This document shows, piece after piece, positions 17,349-28,259 of a stretch of DNA of 64,000 bases. The notes beneath the pieces were generated by a model. That model did not search any database and had not been told where the DNA came from. It worked only from the letters and a program-made list of their open reading frames with translations. The first letter of the stretch is position 1. Every line of letters starts with the position of its first letter. Source of the stretch: Nocardiopsis gilva YIM 90087. GTDB lineage: Bacteria; Actinomycetota; Actinomycetes; Streptosporangiales; Streptosporangiaceae. The stretch spans positions 4,154,001 to 4,218,000 of the forward strand of contig NZ_CP022753.1 in assembly GCF_002263495.1 (NCBI RefSeq), given 5' to 3'. A program made the position numbers and the translations under genes.

Positions 17349-18893
17349 CTAGGCGAGCGAGGTAACGGATTCGGCCGCCTCAAGGACGGAGCCGTCGGTG
17401 ATGAGGGCGGCGACCGCGTCGATCTCGGGCGCCAGGTAGCGGTCCGGGCCGGGGCCGGGGACCTGCTCGCGCAGGGTGCGCACCACGGCGCCGGTGGCGG
17501 GTGCGGGCAGCAGCGGCGAGCGCAGGTCCAGAGCGCGGGCGGCGGTGAGCAGCTCCACGGCCAGGACACTGGTCAGGCCGTCGATGGCGCGGCGCAGTTT
17601 GCGCGCGGCCGACCAGCCCATGGAGACGTGGTCCTCCTGCATGGCCGAGCTCGGGATGGAGTCGACGCTGGCGGGCGCGGCCAGGCGCTTGAGCTCGGAG
17701 ACGATCGCGGCCTGGGTGTACTGGGCGATCATGTGGCCGGAGTCCACGCCGGGGTCGTCGGCCAGGAAAGCGGGCAGGCCGTGGGACCGCGCGACGTCGA
17801 GCATGCGGTCGGTGCGGCGCTCGGCGATGGAGGCGAGGTCGGCGACGCCGATGGCGAGGAAGTCGAGCACGTAGCCGACGGGGGCGCCGTGGAAGTTGCC
17901 GTTGGACTCGACCCGGCCGTCGTCCAGCACGACGGGGTTGTCGATGATCGCGGCGAGCTCGCGCATGGCCACGTTGCGGGCGTGGTCGAGGGTGTCGCGC
18001 ACGGCCCCGGTGACCTGGGGCGCGCAGCGCAGCGAGTAGGCGTCCTGGACCCGGGTGCAGTCAGGGCCGCGGTGCGAGGCCACGATGGGCGAGTCGGCCA
18101 GCAGGTTGCGCAGGTTGCGCGCCGAGGACGCCTGCCCGGGGTGGGGACGCAGCTCCTGCAGGTCGGCGGCGAAGACCCGGTCCGTGCCCAGCAGCGCCTC
18201 GACGCTCATGGCGGCGCTGATGTCGGAGACGCGGACCAGCCGGTCGAGATCGTGGCAGGCCAGCAGCAGCATGCCGAGCATGCCGTCGGTGCCGTTGATC
18301 AGGGCGAGCCCTTCCTTGGCGCCGAGCTCGACCGGGCGCATCCCGGCGCTGTGCAGAGCGGTGTAGGCGGAGGTGACCGTGCCGTCGACGGTGCGGACCT
18401 CGCCCTCTCCCATGAGCGCGAGCGCGATGTGGGAGAGCGGCGCGAGGTCGCCGGAGCAACCGAGGCTGCCGTACTCGCGCACGATGGGGGTGATGTCGGC
18501 GTTGAGCATGCCGGCGAGGGTCTCGGCGGTCACGACCTGCACACCAGTGTTGCCGGAGGTCAGCGTGCGCAGTCGGAGCAGCATGAGGGCGCGGACGACC
18601 TCCCGCTCGACCTCTGCACCGGTGCCCGCGGCGTGCGAGCGGATCAGCGACCGCTGCAGCTTGGCACGCAGGTCGGGCGCGATGTGCCGGGTGGCGAGCG
18701 CACCGAATCCGGTGCTCACCCCGTAGGCGGGGACCTCCCCGGCGGCCAGTGCCTGCACCCGCTCGCGCCCTTCGGTCAGGGCCTTGCGCGCGTCGTCGGT
18801 GATCTGAACGCGCGCTCCCGCGCGCGCGACGGCGACGACGTCCTGGGGGCTCAGCGGCTCACGGCCAACCGGAATCTCAAGGGTGGTGGACAT
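17349..18893 (-). CDS. hutH: Histidine ammonia-lyase
   Basis: 514 residues from ATG 18893. The enzyme removes ammonia from L-histidine to give urocanate. The self-made MIO cofactor normally arises from Ala-Ser-Gly; here the triad is Cys-Ser-Gly at residues 146-148 (GSLGCSGDLAPLSH). VSTGFGALATRHI and TSGNTGVQ are further family blocks, and QEDHVSMGWSAARKLRRAI matches the C-terminal active-site loop. First gene of the leftward hut operon, divergent from an IclR regulator with inverted repeats in between. Confidence 0.95.
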   Translation of the reverse strand: MSTTLEIPVGREPLSPQDVVAVARAGARVQITDDARKALTEGRERVQALAAGEVPAYGVSTGFGALATRHIAPDLRAKLQRSLIRSHAAGTGAEVEREVVRALMLLRLRTLTSGNTGVQVVTAETLAGMLNADITPIVREYGSLGCSGDLAPLSHIALALMGEGEVRTVDGTVTSAYTALHSAGMRPVELGAKEGLALINGTDGMLGMLLLACHDLDRLVRVSDISAAMSVEALLGTDRVFAADLQELRPHPGQASSARNLRNLLADSPIVASHRGPDCTRVQDAYSLRCAPQVTGAVRDTLDHARNVAMRELAAIIDNPVVLDDGRVESNGNFHGAPVGYVLDFLAIGVADLASIAERRTDRMLDVARSHGLPAFLADDPGVDSGHMIAQYTQAAIVSELKRLAAPASVDSIPSSAMQEDHVSMGWSAARKLRRAIDGLTSVLAVELLTAARALDLRSPLLPAPATGAVVRTLREQVPGPGPDRYLAPEIDAVAALITDGSVLEAAESVTSLA

Positions 18894-18933
18894 GTTCCCA
18901 TTGCACGCCCTTCGCACCATTCTCGCGAGGGGT

Positions 18934-18962
18934 GACACTCGGGTTGTGTCTGATATTTCAGA
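18934..18962. promoter_or_regulatory. Candidate IclR operators of the hut operon
   Basis: Two overlapping inverted repeats in the hutH-iclR gap: GACAC (18934-18938) / GTGTC (18946-18950), and TCTGA (18949-18953) / TCAGA (18958-18962) around TATT. They lie about 40-70 nt before hutH, where a repressor would block the promoter. Confidence 0.5.
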
Positions 18963-19150
18963 TGTCCCCGCCGTCGCCCAGTGGGATCGTCACCCCCGGG
19001 GCCCGGGGCCCGGGGCACCGGTCTCCGGGCGGGTGGAGTGGGGGCAGGCACGAGGACAGCGGCGGAGAGCCGCAGCGGGGGCGATCCCGATGGCCCGGCT
19101 CGACGGCGGATCGACCGAAAGCCGTCGCGCTGCGTGGCAGAATCGCGGCC

Positions 19151-19918
19151 ATGACCCACGTTCCGGCGGCCACCCGGGCACTCCGGTTGCTCAGGTTCCT
19201 CGCGACGCGTTCCGGGCCGGTGTCGGCGACCGCCATCGCCTCCGAGCTGAGCCTGCCGCGCTCCAGCGTCTACCAGCTGCTGGAAGCGATGGCCGAGGAA
19301 GGGTTCGTCACCCACCTGCCCGAGGAGCACCGCTGGGGGCTCGGCGTGGCGGCGTTCGAGATCGGGTCGGCCTACCTGCGACACGACCCGATGGAGCGCC
19401 TGGCCCGCCCCCTGCTGGAGCGGCTCAGCGAGGAGACCGGCGCGACCGCGCACCTCGGTGTGCTGCACGGCTCCGACACGCTCTACCTGCTCAAGGAGCA
19501 GCCGCCACACGCACCGACGCTCATCACCGGGGTCGGGGTGCGGCTGCCCGCGCACCTCACCGCCTCGGGCCGGGCGCTGCTGGCCCACCTGCCCCGCGCG
19601 CAGGTGCGGGCGCTCTACCCCAACGCCGACAGCTTCGTCACGCGGACCGGTCTCGGCCCGGCCTCCCCCAGCGAGCTGCGCGAACTTCTCGGCCGCGAGC
19701 GCAGGCAGGGCTACGCGATCGAGGAGGGCCAGGTGACCGAGGGGTTCTCGTCGGTGGCGGCGGCCGCCTTCGACCACAACGGCGCCCCGGTCACTTCGAT
19801 CAGCCTCACCATCCCCACCGCGCGCCCGGTCACCCCGGCGGCACTGGCGGGCCGCGCCCGCGACGCCGCCGCCGAACTGACCCGGCGGCTGGGAGGCAAG
19901 CAACCGGGGCCGCCCTGA
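19151..19918 (+). CDS. IclR-family regulator, probable hut repressor
   Basis: 255 residues from ATG 19151; the frame is open earlier but the ATG gives the standard IclR length. Residues 1-65 are the winged helix (ALRLLRFLATRSGPVSATAIASELSLPRSSVYQLLEAM), then the effector domain with LGVLHGSDTLYLL, VGVRLPAHLTASGRALLAHL and GYAIEEGQVTEGFSSVAAAAFD. Divergent from hutH, so it most likely controls histidine utilisation, responding to urocanate or a related ligand; Streptomyces hut genes are known to be under repression. Confidence 0.88.
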   Translation: MTHVPAATRALRLLRFLATRSGPVSATAIASELSLPRSSVYQLLEAMAEEGFVTHLPEEHRWGLGVAAFEIGSAYLRHDPMERLARPLLERLSEETGATAHLGVLHGSDTLYLLKEQPPHAPTLITGVGVRLPAHLTASGRALLAHLPRAQVRALYPNADSFVTRTGLGPASPSELRELLGRERRQGYAIEEGQVTEGFSSVAAAAFDHNGAPVTSISLTIPTARPVTPAALAGRARDAAAELTRRLGGKQPGPP

Positions 19919-20074
19919 CATGAGCGGACACCGTCTCGACCCCCGATGCCCGACGCGCCGCACCCGCTGCCCCACGCGCCCCAACCACGGGGTACAACTG
20001 AACCTGAAGCGCGGCGGGATCGCTCCGGCGATCCGCGAGCGGAACGGGGCCGCCGTGGCAGTGGACCGAGACGG

Positions 20075-20888
20075 GTGAGTGTCATCGACGACACACAGCA
20101 GTTCAACGATCTAGCCGAGCTCTACGAGCGCTTCCGGCCCAGCTATCCCGGGCCGCACTGGACCGGATCACCGCCTATGTGCGCGAGGGCACCGCGCGCA
20201 CGGCAAAGGCCCGGCACTGCTCATCGACGTGGGGGCGGGTACCGGCATCTCCTCCCGCGCGCTGCGGGCCGCCTTCGGCCCGGAGCCCGAGATCGTCGGG
20301 GTGGAACCCGGGACGGGCATGCGCACAACAGCCGAATCGGAGCACGGGCCCGGCGGCCCCCGCGAGGCGATGGACATCCGGTTCCGTGAAGGCACCGCCG
20401 AGTCCCTGCCCGCGGCGAACGGGACCGCCTCCCTGGTCATGGCGGCGCAGGCGGCGCACTGGTTCGACCGTCCGGCCTTCTACGCCGAGGCGGTCCGCGC
20501 GCTGCGCCCCGGCGGAGCGCTGGCGCTGATGGCCAACGACAAGGACTGGGACCGCAGCGCCCTCGTCGACGACTACGAGACGTTCCTCGAACGTCACGGC
20601 GACGGGTACTCGCGCCACTACCGGGCCATCGACTTCGCCGGTGAACTGGACCGCGTGGACGGGCTCGGAGACGCCGACGACAGCGCCACGCCCTGGGTGC
20701 GGACGCTGGACCCCGACGCCTTCATCGGCCTGGCGATGTCGACCACCATGATGCGACCGGTCGTGCGCCGACTCGGCCACGAGCGGACCTCGGCCGAGCT
20801 GCGCGCCCTGCTGGAGCGCCACGGCGCAGCGGACCGGGTCGAGATTCCCTACGTGACCCGGCTGTACCTGCGTCGGCGTCGGCACTGA
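20075..20888 (+). pseudogene. SAM-dependent methyltransferase, two frameshifts
   Basis: Starts at GTG 20075 (VSVIDDTQQFNDLAELYERFRPSYP), switches frame after TATCCC near 20145-20150 into RAALDRITAYVREGTARTAKA, and switches again near 20207-20212 into the C-terminal part LLIDVGAGTGISSRALRAAF ... SLVMAAQAAHWFD. At each point one C is missing from a run of C. Restoring both gives a class I methyltransferase of about 271 residues with the motif I VGAGTG and post-I acidic residue. The substrate is unknown. As with the acetyltransferase at 1867-2354, an artefact is as likely as true decay. Confidence 0.8.
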
Positions 20889-20984
20889 GCCGGCACGGGA
20901 CGGGGCCGGATATGACAGCGGCGCACGTCGGTCCTGAACCAACGGGCGCCGTGACGTCTGTATCCGACCCTCGTCGGCTTCGCG

Positions 20985-21356
20985 TCAGTTGGCGTTGGCC
21001 CGCATGTAGGCCTCCACCTCAGCGCGGTCGGCGCGCAGCTTGGCGAGCGCCTCGTCCAGGATGGCCTGGCCCTCCTCGTCGCTGCGGCGCTCCTTCACGT
21101 AGGCGAGGTGTGTCTTGTACGGCTCGGTACGCGGCGGGGCCGGGGGGTTGTGCGGGTCCTTCCCCGCGGGGAAACCGCACCGGGGGCAGTCCCACTCCTC
21201 GGGTACCTGCGCCTCGTGCGCGAAGCTCGGCACGACCTCATGATTGTTGGCGCAGTAGAACGGAACCCGGATACGCGGCGCGGACTCACCGCGCTCGGCC
21301 TCGCCCATGGGACCGGCGCCGACGCGGCTGCCACGGATGGCGCTGCCACTACCCAC
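20985..21356 (-). CDS. rbpA: RNA polymerase-binding protein RbpA
   Basis: 123 residues from GTG 21356 with AAGGAG 6 nt upstream. The N-terminus GSAIRGSRVGAG matches the RbpA N-terminal tail; the core RIRVPFYCANNHEVVPSF...VPEEWDCPRCG carries the C..H/CxxC zinc-site residues of the core domain, and the C-terminal helix KTHLAYVKERRSDEEGQAILDEALAKLR is the sigma-interacting region. RbpA stabilises the open complex of the housekeeping (SigA/HrdB) holoenzyme in actinobacteria. It lies 117 nt downstream of secG. Confidence 0.9.
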   Translation of the reverse strand: MGSGSAIRGSRVGAGPMGEAERGESAPRIRVPFYCANNHEVVPSFAHEAQVPEEWDCPRCGFPAGKDPHNPPAPPRTEPYKTHLAYVKERRSDEEGQAILDEALAKLRADRAEVEAYMRANAN

Positions 21357-21473
21357 GAAAAACTCCTTCGGCGGACATACCCCACGACGGGGGACAACGG
21401 ACACGCGCCCCACACCGCGGCGGGGCGCGTCACACGCACACCCGCGCCGTGCGGGCGCGAGGCGCGGACGGGC

Positions 21474-21710
21474 CTATACGCCCCGGTTGATGAGCAGACC
21501 GAGCACGACCACGCTCACGATCCAGATCAGACCTGTGGCGACTGTCAGCCGGTCGAGGTTGCGCTCCACCACCGACGATCCGCCCAGCGAAGAGGTCACA
21601 CCGCCGCCGAACAGGTCGGAGAGGCCACCGCCCTTGCCCTTGTGGAGGAGCACCAGCAGGATCAGCAGCACGCTGCAGAGCATCACGACAATGGACAGAC
21701 CGATGATCAC
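21474..21710 (-). CDS. secG: Preprotein translocase subunit SecG
   Basis: 78 residues from GTG 21710, the family size in actinobacteria. Two membrane helices (VIIGLSIVVMLCSVLLILLVLL and LTVATGLIWIVSVVVLGLLI) flank the diagnostic loop HKGKGGGLSDLFGGGVTSSLGGSSVVERNLDR. SecG assists SecYE in protein export. Gene order gap-pgk-tpiA-secG is the conserved actinobacterial one. Confidence 0.95.
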   Translation of the reverse strand: MIIGLSIVVMLCSVLLILLVLLHKGKGGGLSDLFGGGVTSSLGGSSVVERNLDRLTVATGLIWIVSVVVLGLLINRGV

Positions 21711-22076
21711 GCTCTCACCCGTAACTCGACCCCGACGAGGGGGAATTGACGACCTAGATCCAACGACCGCAGGAGGGCCCCGCTGTGGCGGGGTCATGGG
21801 CCAGACGGAGGAGGGACCGGGGACGTTGCTCGATTTTACCGTGCGCCACAACGACACACGGACACTGCAGGAAAATACCTTCCGCGCAGTCTAACGCGCG
21901 CGGAGGACCGTTCCGTTCCGACAGCGGCCCAACGAACCGCGATTCGCTTCGCCGCTGGTCCGGCCGGTCGGGCCGATCACGTCACGGTCCAGCGACACGG
22001 CGCGGGCCCGCGCGCCAGGGTGCGGGCCCCACCGCGTCCACTGGTCATCCGTTCATAGCCGCTCAGCAGCGGTATA
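21711..22076. other. Intergenic region between tpiA and secG
   Basis: 366 bases with no convincing gene. An AT-rich patch around 21835-21895 (GATTTTACC, GAAAATACC) lies 125-185 nt before the secG start and may hold its promoter. I see no clear hairpin. Confidence 0.4.
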
Positions 22077-22862
22077 TCACTTCTCCTCGCCGAGGCGGGC
22101 CAGTTTCACGAACTCCTCGGGCTTGAGGCTGGCGCCACCGACGAGCGCGCCGTCGACGTCGCTCTTGTCCATGATCCCGGCGATGTTGTCGGCCTTGACC
22201 GAGCCGCCGTACAGGATGCGCGTCTCGCGGGAGATCTCGGGCGTGTAGAGCTCGCCGATGCGCTGGCGCAGCGCCGCGCAGACCTCCTGCGCGTCATCGG
22301 GCGTGGCGACCTCGCCGGTGCCGATGGCCCAGACCGGCTCATAGGCGATGACCAGCCGGGCGGCCTGCTCGGCGGTGACGTCCTTCAGCGCGCCCTCGAG
22401 CTGGGCCAGGGTGTGGGCGACCTGGTTGCCGGCCTTGCGGACCTCCAGCCCCTCCCCCAGGCACAGGATCGGGGTGATGTCGTTGGCGAACGCCGCCTTG
22501 ACCTTCGCGTTGACGATCGCGTCGTCCTCGTGGTGGTATTCGCGCCGCTCGGAGTGGCCGGCCAGGGCGTAGGAACAGCCGAGCTTGGCCAGCATCGCAC
22601 CGGAGACCTCACCGGTGTAGGCGCCCTTGTCGTGCTCGGAGATGTCCTGGGCGCCGTAGCCGATCTTCAGCTTGTCGCCGTCGACCAGGGTCTGGACGGT
22701 CCGGAGGTTGGTGAACGGCGGGAGCACCACGACCTCGGCGGCGTCGAAGTCAGCGTCGTTCAGGGCGAACGCCAGCTTCTGCACGAGCGCGATCGACTCG
22801 AGGTGGTTGTTGTTGAGCTTCCAGTTGCCCGCGATCAGCGGTTTGCGCTTGGCGTTTGCCAT
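22077..22862 (-). CDS. tpiA: Triosephosphate isomerase
   Basis: 261 residues from ATG 22862. The catalytic residues are in place: Lys in AGNWKLNNN, His in [11 protein letters not shown], Glu in [13 protein letters not shown], and the phosphate-binding [11 protein letters not shown] and [10 protein letters not shown]. It interconverts dihydroxyacetone phosphate and glyceraldehyde 3-phosphate. It follows pgk by 46 nt in the glycolytic operon. Confidence 0.97.
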   Translation of the reverse strand: MANAKRKPLIAGNWKLNNNHLESIALVQKLAFALNDADFDAAEVVVLPPFTNLRTVQTLVDGDKLKIGYGAQDISEHDKGAYTGEVSGAMLAKLGCSYALAGHSERREYHHEDDAIVNAKVKAAFANDITPILCLGEGLEVRKAGNQVAHTLAQLEGALKDVTAEQAARLVIAYEPVWAIGTGEVATPDDAQEVCAALRQRIGELYTPEISRETRILYGGSVKADNIAGIMDKSDVDGALVGGASLKPEEFVKLARLGEEK

Positions 22863-22908
22863 GGTGTTTCGGTTTCCTCGACTGCGGTGGTGGGCGTCGG
22901 TCAGGTGA

Positions 22909-24096
22909 TCAGTCGTCGAGCGCCTCGATGCCCGGCAGGCTCTTGCCCTCCAGGTACTCCAGGCTCGCGCCGCCGCCGGTCGAGATGTGCCCGAAGGCCT
23001 TCTCGTCGAAGCCGAGCGCGCGAACCGCGGCGGCGGAGTCGCCGCCACCGACGACCGTGAACGCGCCGGAGCCGATGAGCGCCTCGGCCAGGCCGCGGGT
23101 GCCGTGCGAATAGGGTTCCATCTCGAAGACGCCCATCGGGCCGTTCCAGAAGATGGTGCGGGCGTCGGCCAGCTTGGCGGCGAAGAGCTCGACGCTCTTC
23201 GGCCCGATGTCCAGGCCCATGCGGTCAGCGGGGATGGCGTCGGCGTCGACCGGGCCGTGCGGCGCGTCGGCGGAGAACGCCTCGGCGGCGACGACGTCGA
23301 CCGGCAGCACGATCTCCACGCCCTTGTCCTGGGCCCGCTGCAGGTAGCCCTGGACCGTCTCGACCTGGTCGGACTCCAGCAGGCTGCTGCCGACCTCGTA
23401 CCCGCGCGCCTTGAGGAAGGTGTAGACCATGCCGCCGCCAATGATCAGGCGGTCGGCGGTGTTGAGCAGGTTGTCGATGACGTCGAGCTTGTCGGAGACC
23501 TTGGCTCCGCCGAGAACGACGGCGTAGGGCCGCTCGGGGTCGACGGTCAGCCTGCGCAGCACCTCGACCTCGGCGAGCACCAGGCCGCCGACGGCGTGCG
23601 GAAGCCGCTGGGGCAGGTCGTAGACGCTGGCGTGCTTGCGGTGCACGGCGCCGAACCCGTCACCGATGTACAGGTCGGCGAGCCGGGCCAGGCGGTCGGC
23701 GAACGCGCCGCGCTCGGCGTCGTCCTTGCTGGTCTCCCCGGCCTCGAAGCGCAGGTTCTCCAGCAGCGCGACCTCGCCGTCGGCCAGCGCCGCGCTCACC
23801 GCGGCGGCGGACTCCCCGGAGGTGTCGGTCGCGAAGGCGACCTCGGTGCCGAGCAGCTCGCCGAGCCGGGCGGCGACGGGGCGCAGCGTGTACTTCGGGT
23901 CGGGTGCGCCCTTCGGCCGGCCGAGGTGGGCGGCGACGATGACGCGGGCGCCGCGCTCGCGCAGCTTGGCGATGGTGGGCAGAGCGGCGCGGATCCGGCC
24001 GTCGTCGGTGATGCGGTCACCGTCGAGCGGGACGTTGAGGTCGGCCCGGACGAACACGCGCTTGCCGGAAACGTCGAGGTCCTCGATCGTCCGCAT
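22909..24096 (-). CDS. pgk: Phosphoglycerate kinase
   Basis: 395 residues from ATG 24096 with GGAGAG 6 nt upstream. [14 protein letters not shown] is the substrate-binding N-terminal block, HLGRPKG follows, [16 protein letters not shown] is the hinge region, and the ATP side ends in [13 protein letters not shown] and [16 protein letters not shown]. It makes ATP from 1,3-bisphosphoglycerate. The gap-pgk interval (142 nt) carries hairpins that may set relative expression. Confidence 0.97.
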   Translation of the reverse strand: MRTIEDLDVSGKRVFVRADLNVPLDGDRITDDGRIRAALPTIAKLRERGARVIVAAHLGRPKGAPDPKYTLRPVAARLGELLGTEVAFATDTSGESAAAVSAALADGEVALLENLRFEAGETSKDDAERGAFADRLARLADLYIGDGFGAVHRKHASVYDLPQRLPHAVGGLVLAEVEVLRRLTVDPERPYAVVLGGAKVSDKLDVIDNLLNTADRLIIGGGMVYTFLKARGYEVGSSLLESDQVETVQGYLQRAQDKGVEIVLPVDVVAAEAFSADAPHGPVDADAIPADRMGLDIGPKSVELFAAKLADARTIFWNGPMGVFEMEPYSHGTRGLAEALIGSGAFTVVGGGDSAAAVRALGFDEKAFGHISTGGGASLEYLEGKSLPGIEALDD

Positions 24097-24171
24097 GTGA
24101 GTCTCTCCATTCTTCCGCGGTGGTGGCTCGCGCGAAACCGCCCCGTACAGAACCGCCCTGTACATGGGAAC

Positions 24172-24207
24172 GGTGGCGCCCCTCCTTCACGTCGAAGGGG
24201 CGCCACC
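24172..24207 (-). terminator. Hairpin between gap and pgk
   Basis: GGTGGCGCCCC (24172-24182) pairs perfectly with GGGGCGCCACC (24197-24207); CCTTC/GAAGG inside can extend it. Nearer pgk a second inverted repeat GTACAG/CTGTAC (24145-24150, 24158-24163) lies about 50 nt before the pgk start. The first looks like a partial terminator or processing site within the glycolytic operon. Confidence 0.6.
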
Positions 24208-24238
24208 CCGGTACTCACACGGCCGGACCCGGTGACGG

Positions 24239-25402
<1,164 letters not shown>

Positions 25403-25511
25403 TCAACGACCTGCTCCGCGAGCACCCCGACCATGGTGGCACCCTGGTCACGCAGAGGTCTATACCATTTTCCGAAGTTATCCGGACATCGTCGCCGTTC
25501 ACATACGGCAA

Positions 25512-25566
25512 CACCGGTTGGTATGCGACACCGGTTGCATGTGACGCCGGTTGGTATGTGACGCCA
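25512..25566. repeat. 17-bp tandem direct repeat upstream of gap
   Basis: Units 25512-25528, 25529-25544 and 25545-25561 follow the pattern ACACCGGTTGGTATGTG, with a fourth truncated copy ACGCC. They lie in the 371-nt gap between gap and whiA (25244-25614), about 270 nt before the gap start codon. No gene is seen in this gap. Tandem half-site spacing near 1.6 turns could suit a regulator binding in steps. Confidence 0.7.
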
Positions 25567-25614
25567 TGTCCACGGGGCGGTCGGGCTCCGGCACCGGAGC
25601 ATTCCGCCAGCGGC

Positions 25615-26595
25615 CTACGGCACCAGCATGTCCGGGGTCAGGTTGGCGTCGGTGCCGGGGATGCCGAGGTCGGAGGCGCGTTTGTCGGCCATGGCGAGCA
25701 GCCGCCGGATGCGGCCGGCGATCGCGTCCTTGGTCAGCGGCGGTGCGGACAGCTGGCCCAGCTCCTCCAGCGACGCCTGCTTGTGGGCCAGCCGCAGCTG
25801 CCCGGCCGCGACGAGGTGGTCGGGGGCCTCGTCGCCGAGGATCTCCAGTGCCCGCTCCACCCGGGCACCGGCGGCCACCGCCGCGCGGGCGCTGCGGCGC
25901 AGGTTGGCGTCGTCGAAGTTGGCCAGCCGGTTGGCGGTGGCCCGCACCTCGCGCCGCATCCGCCGTTCCTCCCAGGCCAGCACACTCTGGTGCGCGCCCA
26001 GCAGCGTGAGTAGCGCCCCGATGGAGTCACCGTCGCGCACGACAACACGGTCCACCCCGCGCACCTCGCGCGCCTTGGCGTGCACCTTCAACCGCCGCGC
26101 CGAGCCGACGAGGGCCAGGGCGGCCTCCGGGCCGGGGCAGGTGACCTCCAGCGACATCGAGCGCCCGGGCTCGGTCAGCGACCCGTGGGCGATGAACGCG
26201 CCGCGCCACGCCGACTCCGCATCGCACGACCCCCCGGCCACGACGTGCCGCGGCAGCCCGCGCACCGGCCGCCCGTTGTTGTCGATCAGCCCGGTCTGGC
26301 GGGCGAAACTCTCGCCGTCCTTGATCACCCGGACGACATAGCGGTTGCCCTTGCGCAGCCCGCTGGGGGCCAGGACGACGACCTCGGACTCGTGCCCGAA
26401 CACCTCCGAGATGTCCTTGCGCAACCGGCGGGCGGCCGCCCCGGTGTCGAGCTCGGCCTCGATCACGATGCGTCCACCGACGAGGTGCAGACCGCCGGTG
26501 AACCGGAGGATCGTGGAGACCTCTGCCTTGCGACAGCATGGCTTGAGAACGGTCAGCCTGCTCAACTCGTCCTTCACCACACCGGTCATCGCCAT
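25615..26595 (-). CDS. whiA: Sporulation regulator WhiA
   Basis: 326 residues from ATG 26595 with GGGGGAGG 9 nt upstream. The N-terminal LAGLIDADG-like domain ([50 protein letters not shown]) is followed by a helix-turn-helix at the C-terminus ([30 protein letters not shown]). WhiA acts with WhiB in streptomycetes to switch on FtsZ and sporulation genes and is also found in non-sporulating Gram-positives. The order uvrC-rapZ-yvcK-whiA is conserved. Confidence 0.96.
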   Translation of the reverse strand: MAMTGVVKDELSRLTVLKPCCRKAEVSTILRFTGGLHLVGGRIVIEAELDTGAAARRLRKDISEVFGHESEVVVLAPSGLRKGNRYVVRVIKDGESFARQTGLIDNNGRPVRGLPRHVVAGGSCDAESAWRGAFIAHGSLTEPGRSMSLEVTCPGPEAALALVGSARRLKVHAKAREVRGVDRVVVRDGDSIGALLTLLGAHQSVLAWEERRMRREVRATANRLANFDDANLRRSARAAVAAGARVERALEILGDEAPDHLVAAGQLRLAHKQASLEELGQLSAPPLTKDAIAGRIRRLLAMADKRASDLGIPGTDANLTPDMLVP

Positions 26596-26981
26596 AGATG
26601 CGGTCCTCCCCCTGGAATCCGTCGCGGTTCTCCCCCACGCCTGCGGGGTCCTCGCCATCGCGAGGCGGCCGCGATCGCCACAGGGGCGACGACTCACGCA
26701 CGGTGGGTACGAACGCAGCGGCCTCGTACGCAGACTACTGGCCCACAGCCGGTTCGCCACTCCCCTGGCCGCGTGTCCGATCTCCCTGGTCGAACCGGCG
26801 AGTCGCGTTCTTCCCGCTTCCAACGATCTTGGTAGGAATAGGGCCGCCGCCCCGCCGGCCTCCGACCGCCATCGGACGGAACGCTCACCCGCCCGCCCGG
26901 TGACGGCTCCACACGACGGCCGATCCCCGCGGTGCGGCGGTGCCGCGTGGCGGGCGGGGAGCCGCCGATCGGCGGTTTCGG
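26596..26981. other. Intergenic region between yvcK and whiA
   Basis: 386 bases without a convincing gene. The segment next to whiA carries its GGGGGAGG ribosome site. I see no strong hairpin, so whiA may have its own promoter here. Confidence 0.4.
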
Positions 26982-28001
26982 TCAGCCTCGAATGATGTCG
27001 TCGAAGGCGGCGGCGAGAAGCTCGTGGTCGTGGCGCGGCGACCCGTCGGGCGCGCCGACATCGGCCAGCACCAGGCGTCCGCCGAGCGCCTTGGCGGCCT
27101 CGGTCAGCCGCGTGGTGTCCTCCACCACACCCTGATCGGCCAACACCACGTCCACCCGCAGGTCCGGCGCGTGTGCGGCCAGCACCTCCAGGTAGGTCTC
27201 GGGCTGGAAGCCGTCGGTCTCGCCCCGCTGCGGCGACAGGTTGAGGGTCACGATCCGGCGCGCCGGGGTGGCCACCAGGGCTTCGGCCAGCTCGGGAACC
27301 AGCAGGTGCGGCAGCACGCTGGTGAACCAGGAGCCGGGGCCGAACACCACCCAGTCGGCTTCCCGGACCGCCTTGAGCGCCTGCGGGAAGGCGGGCGGGT
27401 TTTCCGGGATCAGCGAGATCGAGCGCACCCGGCCGCGCGTGCTGGCGCAGGCCACCTGGCCGCGCACGGTGGTCAGGTCATAGGGCCGCGTGGGATCGAC
27501 GCCCTGCACCTCGGCGGCGATGTCCAGCGGTACCGACGACATGGGCAGCACACGTCCGTGCGCGCCGAGCAGCTGGCCCACCCAGTCGAGCCCGGCCACC
27601 GAGTCGCCGAGCAGCTCCCACAACGCGACGATGAGCAGATTGCCCACGGCGTGGCCGTGCAGCTCGCCCTCGGAGCGGAAGCGGTGCTGGATCACCTCAC
27701 TCCAGGTGTGGCCCCACTCGTCGTCGCCGCACAGCGCGGCGAGAGCCATGCGCAGGTCGCCCGGTGGCAGCACGCCGAGCTCACGGCGCAGCCGACCACT
27801 CGACCCGCCGTCGTCGGCGACGGTGACCACCCCGGTGAGGTCGGTGGTCACGCGGCGCAGCGCCGACAGCGAGGCGTGCAACCCGTGGCCGCCGCCCAGG
27901 GCCACGACGCGCGGGGGGAGACCGTCCTCGGCGGAGTCCGCCGCCGGCCGGTCCGGGTCGGCGCGTCCGTCGTCGTCGCGCGCCTGCGTGTTGCCTGACA
28001 T
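26982..28001 (-). CDS. yvcK: YvcK/CofD-like UDP-GlcNAc-binding factor
   Basis: 339 residues from ATG 28001; the first 28 are hydrophilic and variable. [18 protein letters not shown] and [29 protein letters not shown] are the two family nucleotide-sugar blocks, and [18 protein letters not shown] and [13 protein letters not shown] the later ones. The family (YvcK of Bacillus, CuvA of mycobacteria) binds UDP-N-acetylglucosamine and adjusts cell-wall synthesis and growth on gluconeogenic carbon. It is 258 nt downstream of rapZ. Confidence 0.92.
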   Translation of the reverse strand: MSGNTQARDDDGRADPDRPAADSAEDGLPPRVVALGGGHGLHASLSALRRVTTDLTGVVTVADDGGSSGRLRRELGVLPPGDLRMALAALCGDDEWGHTWSEVIQHRFRSEGELHGHAVGNLLIVALWELLGDSVAGLDWVGQLLGAHGRVLPMSSVPLDIAAEVQGVDPTRPYDLTTVRGQVACASTRGRVRSISLIPENPPAFPQALKAVREADWVVFGPGSWFTSVLPHLLVPELAEALVATPARRIVTLNLSPQRGETDGFQPETYLEVLAAHAPDLRVDVVLADQGVVEDTTRLTEAAKALGGRLVLADVGAPDGSPRHDHELLAAAFDDIIRG

Positions 28002-28259
28002 CAGTGCCGTGTACCTCGTACCTTTTCTTTCCCGCTTCTTGTCCGCGGTCCGCGCCCGAAGCAGGGTGCCCGCGCCGAACGTGTCGAAGAGCTCCGCGCC
28101 ACCGAGGGTGAACGTGCCAATGCTAGGGATCCCGGCGCCCCTTGGCCATCCGGACTCGGCGGTGCGGCTTCGCGCCGCTGCTCTGCGCCCGCTTCTCCGC
28201 CGCTCCCCAGGGTCCACCGGCCGCCGGGGGATCGGCAGCACCCCTCGATCCTGGCCAGG

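Noticed and set aside
15480-18935. 1151-codon plus-strand frame over hutU and hutH
   Set aside because: It is the antisense of two clearly recognised enzymes in very GC-rich DNA; composition is Gly/Val/Arg with no domain.
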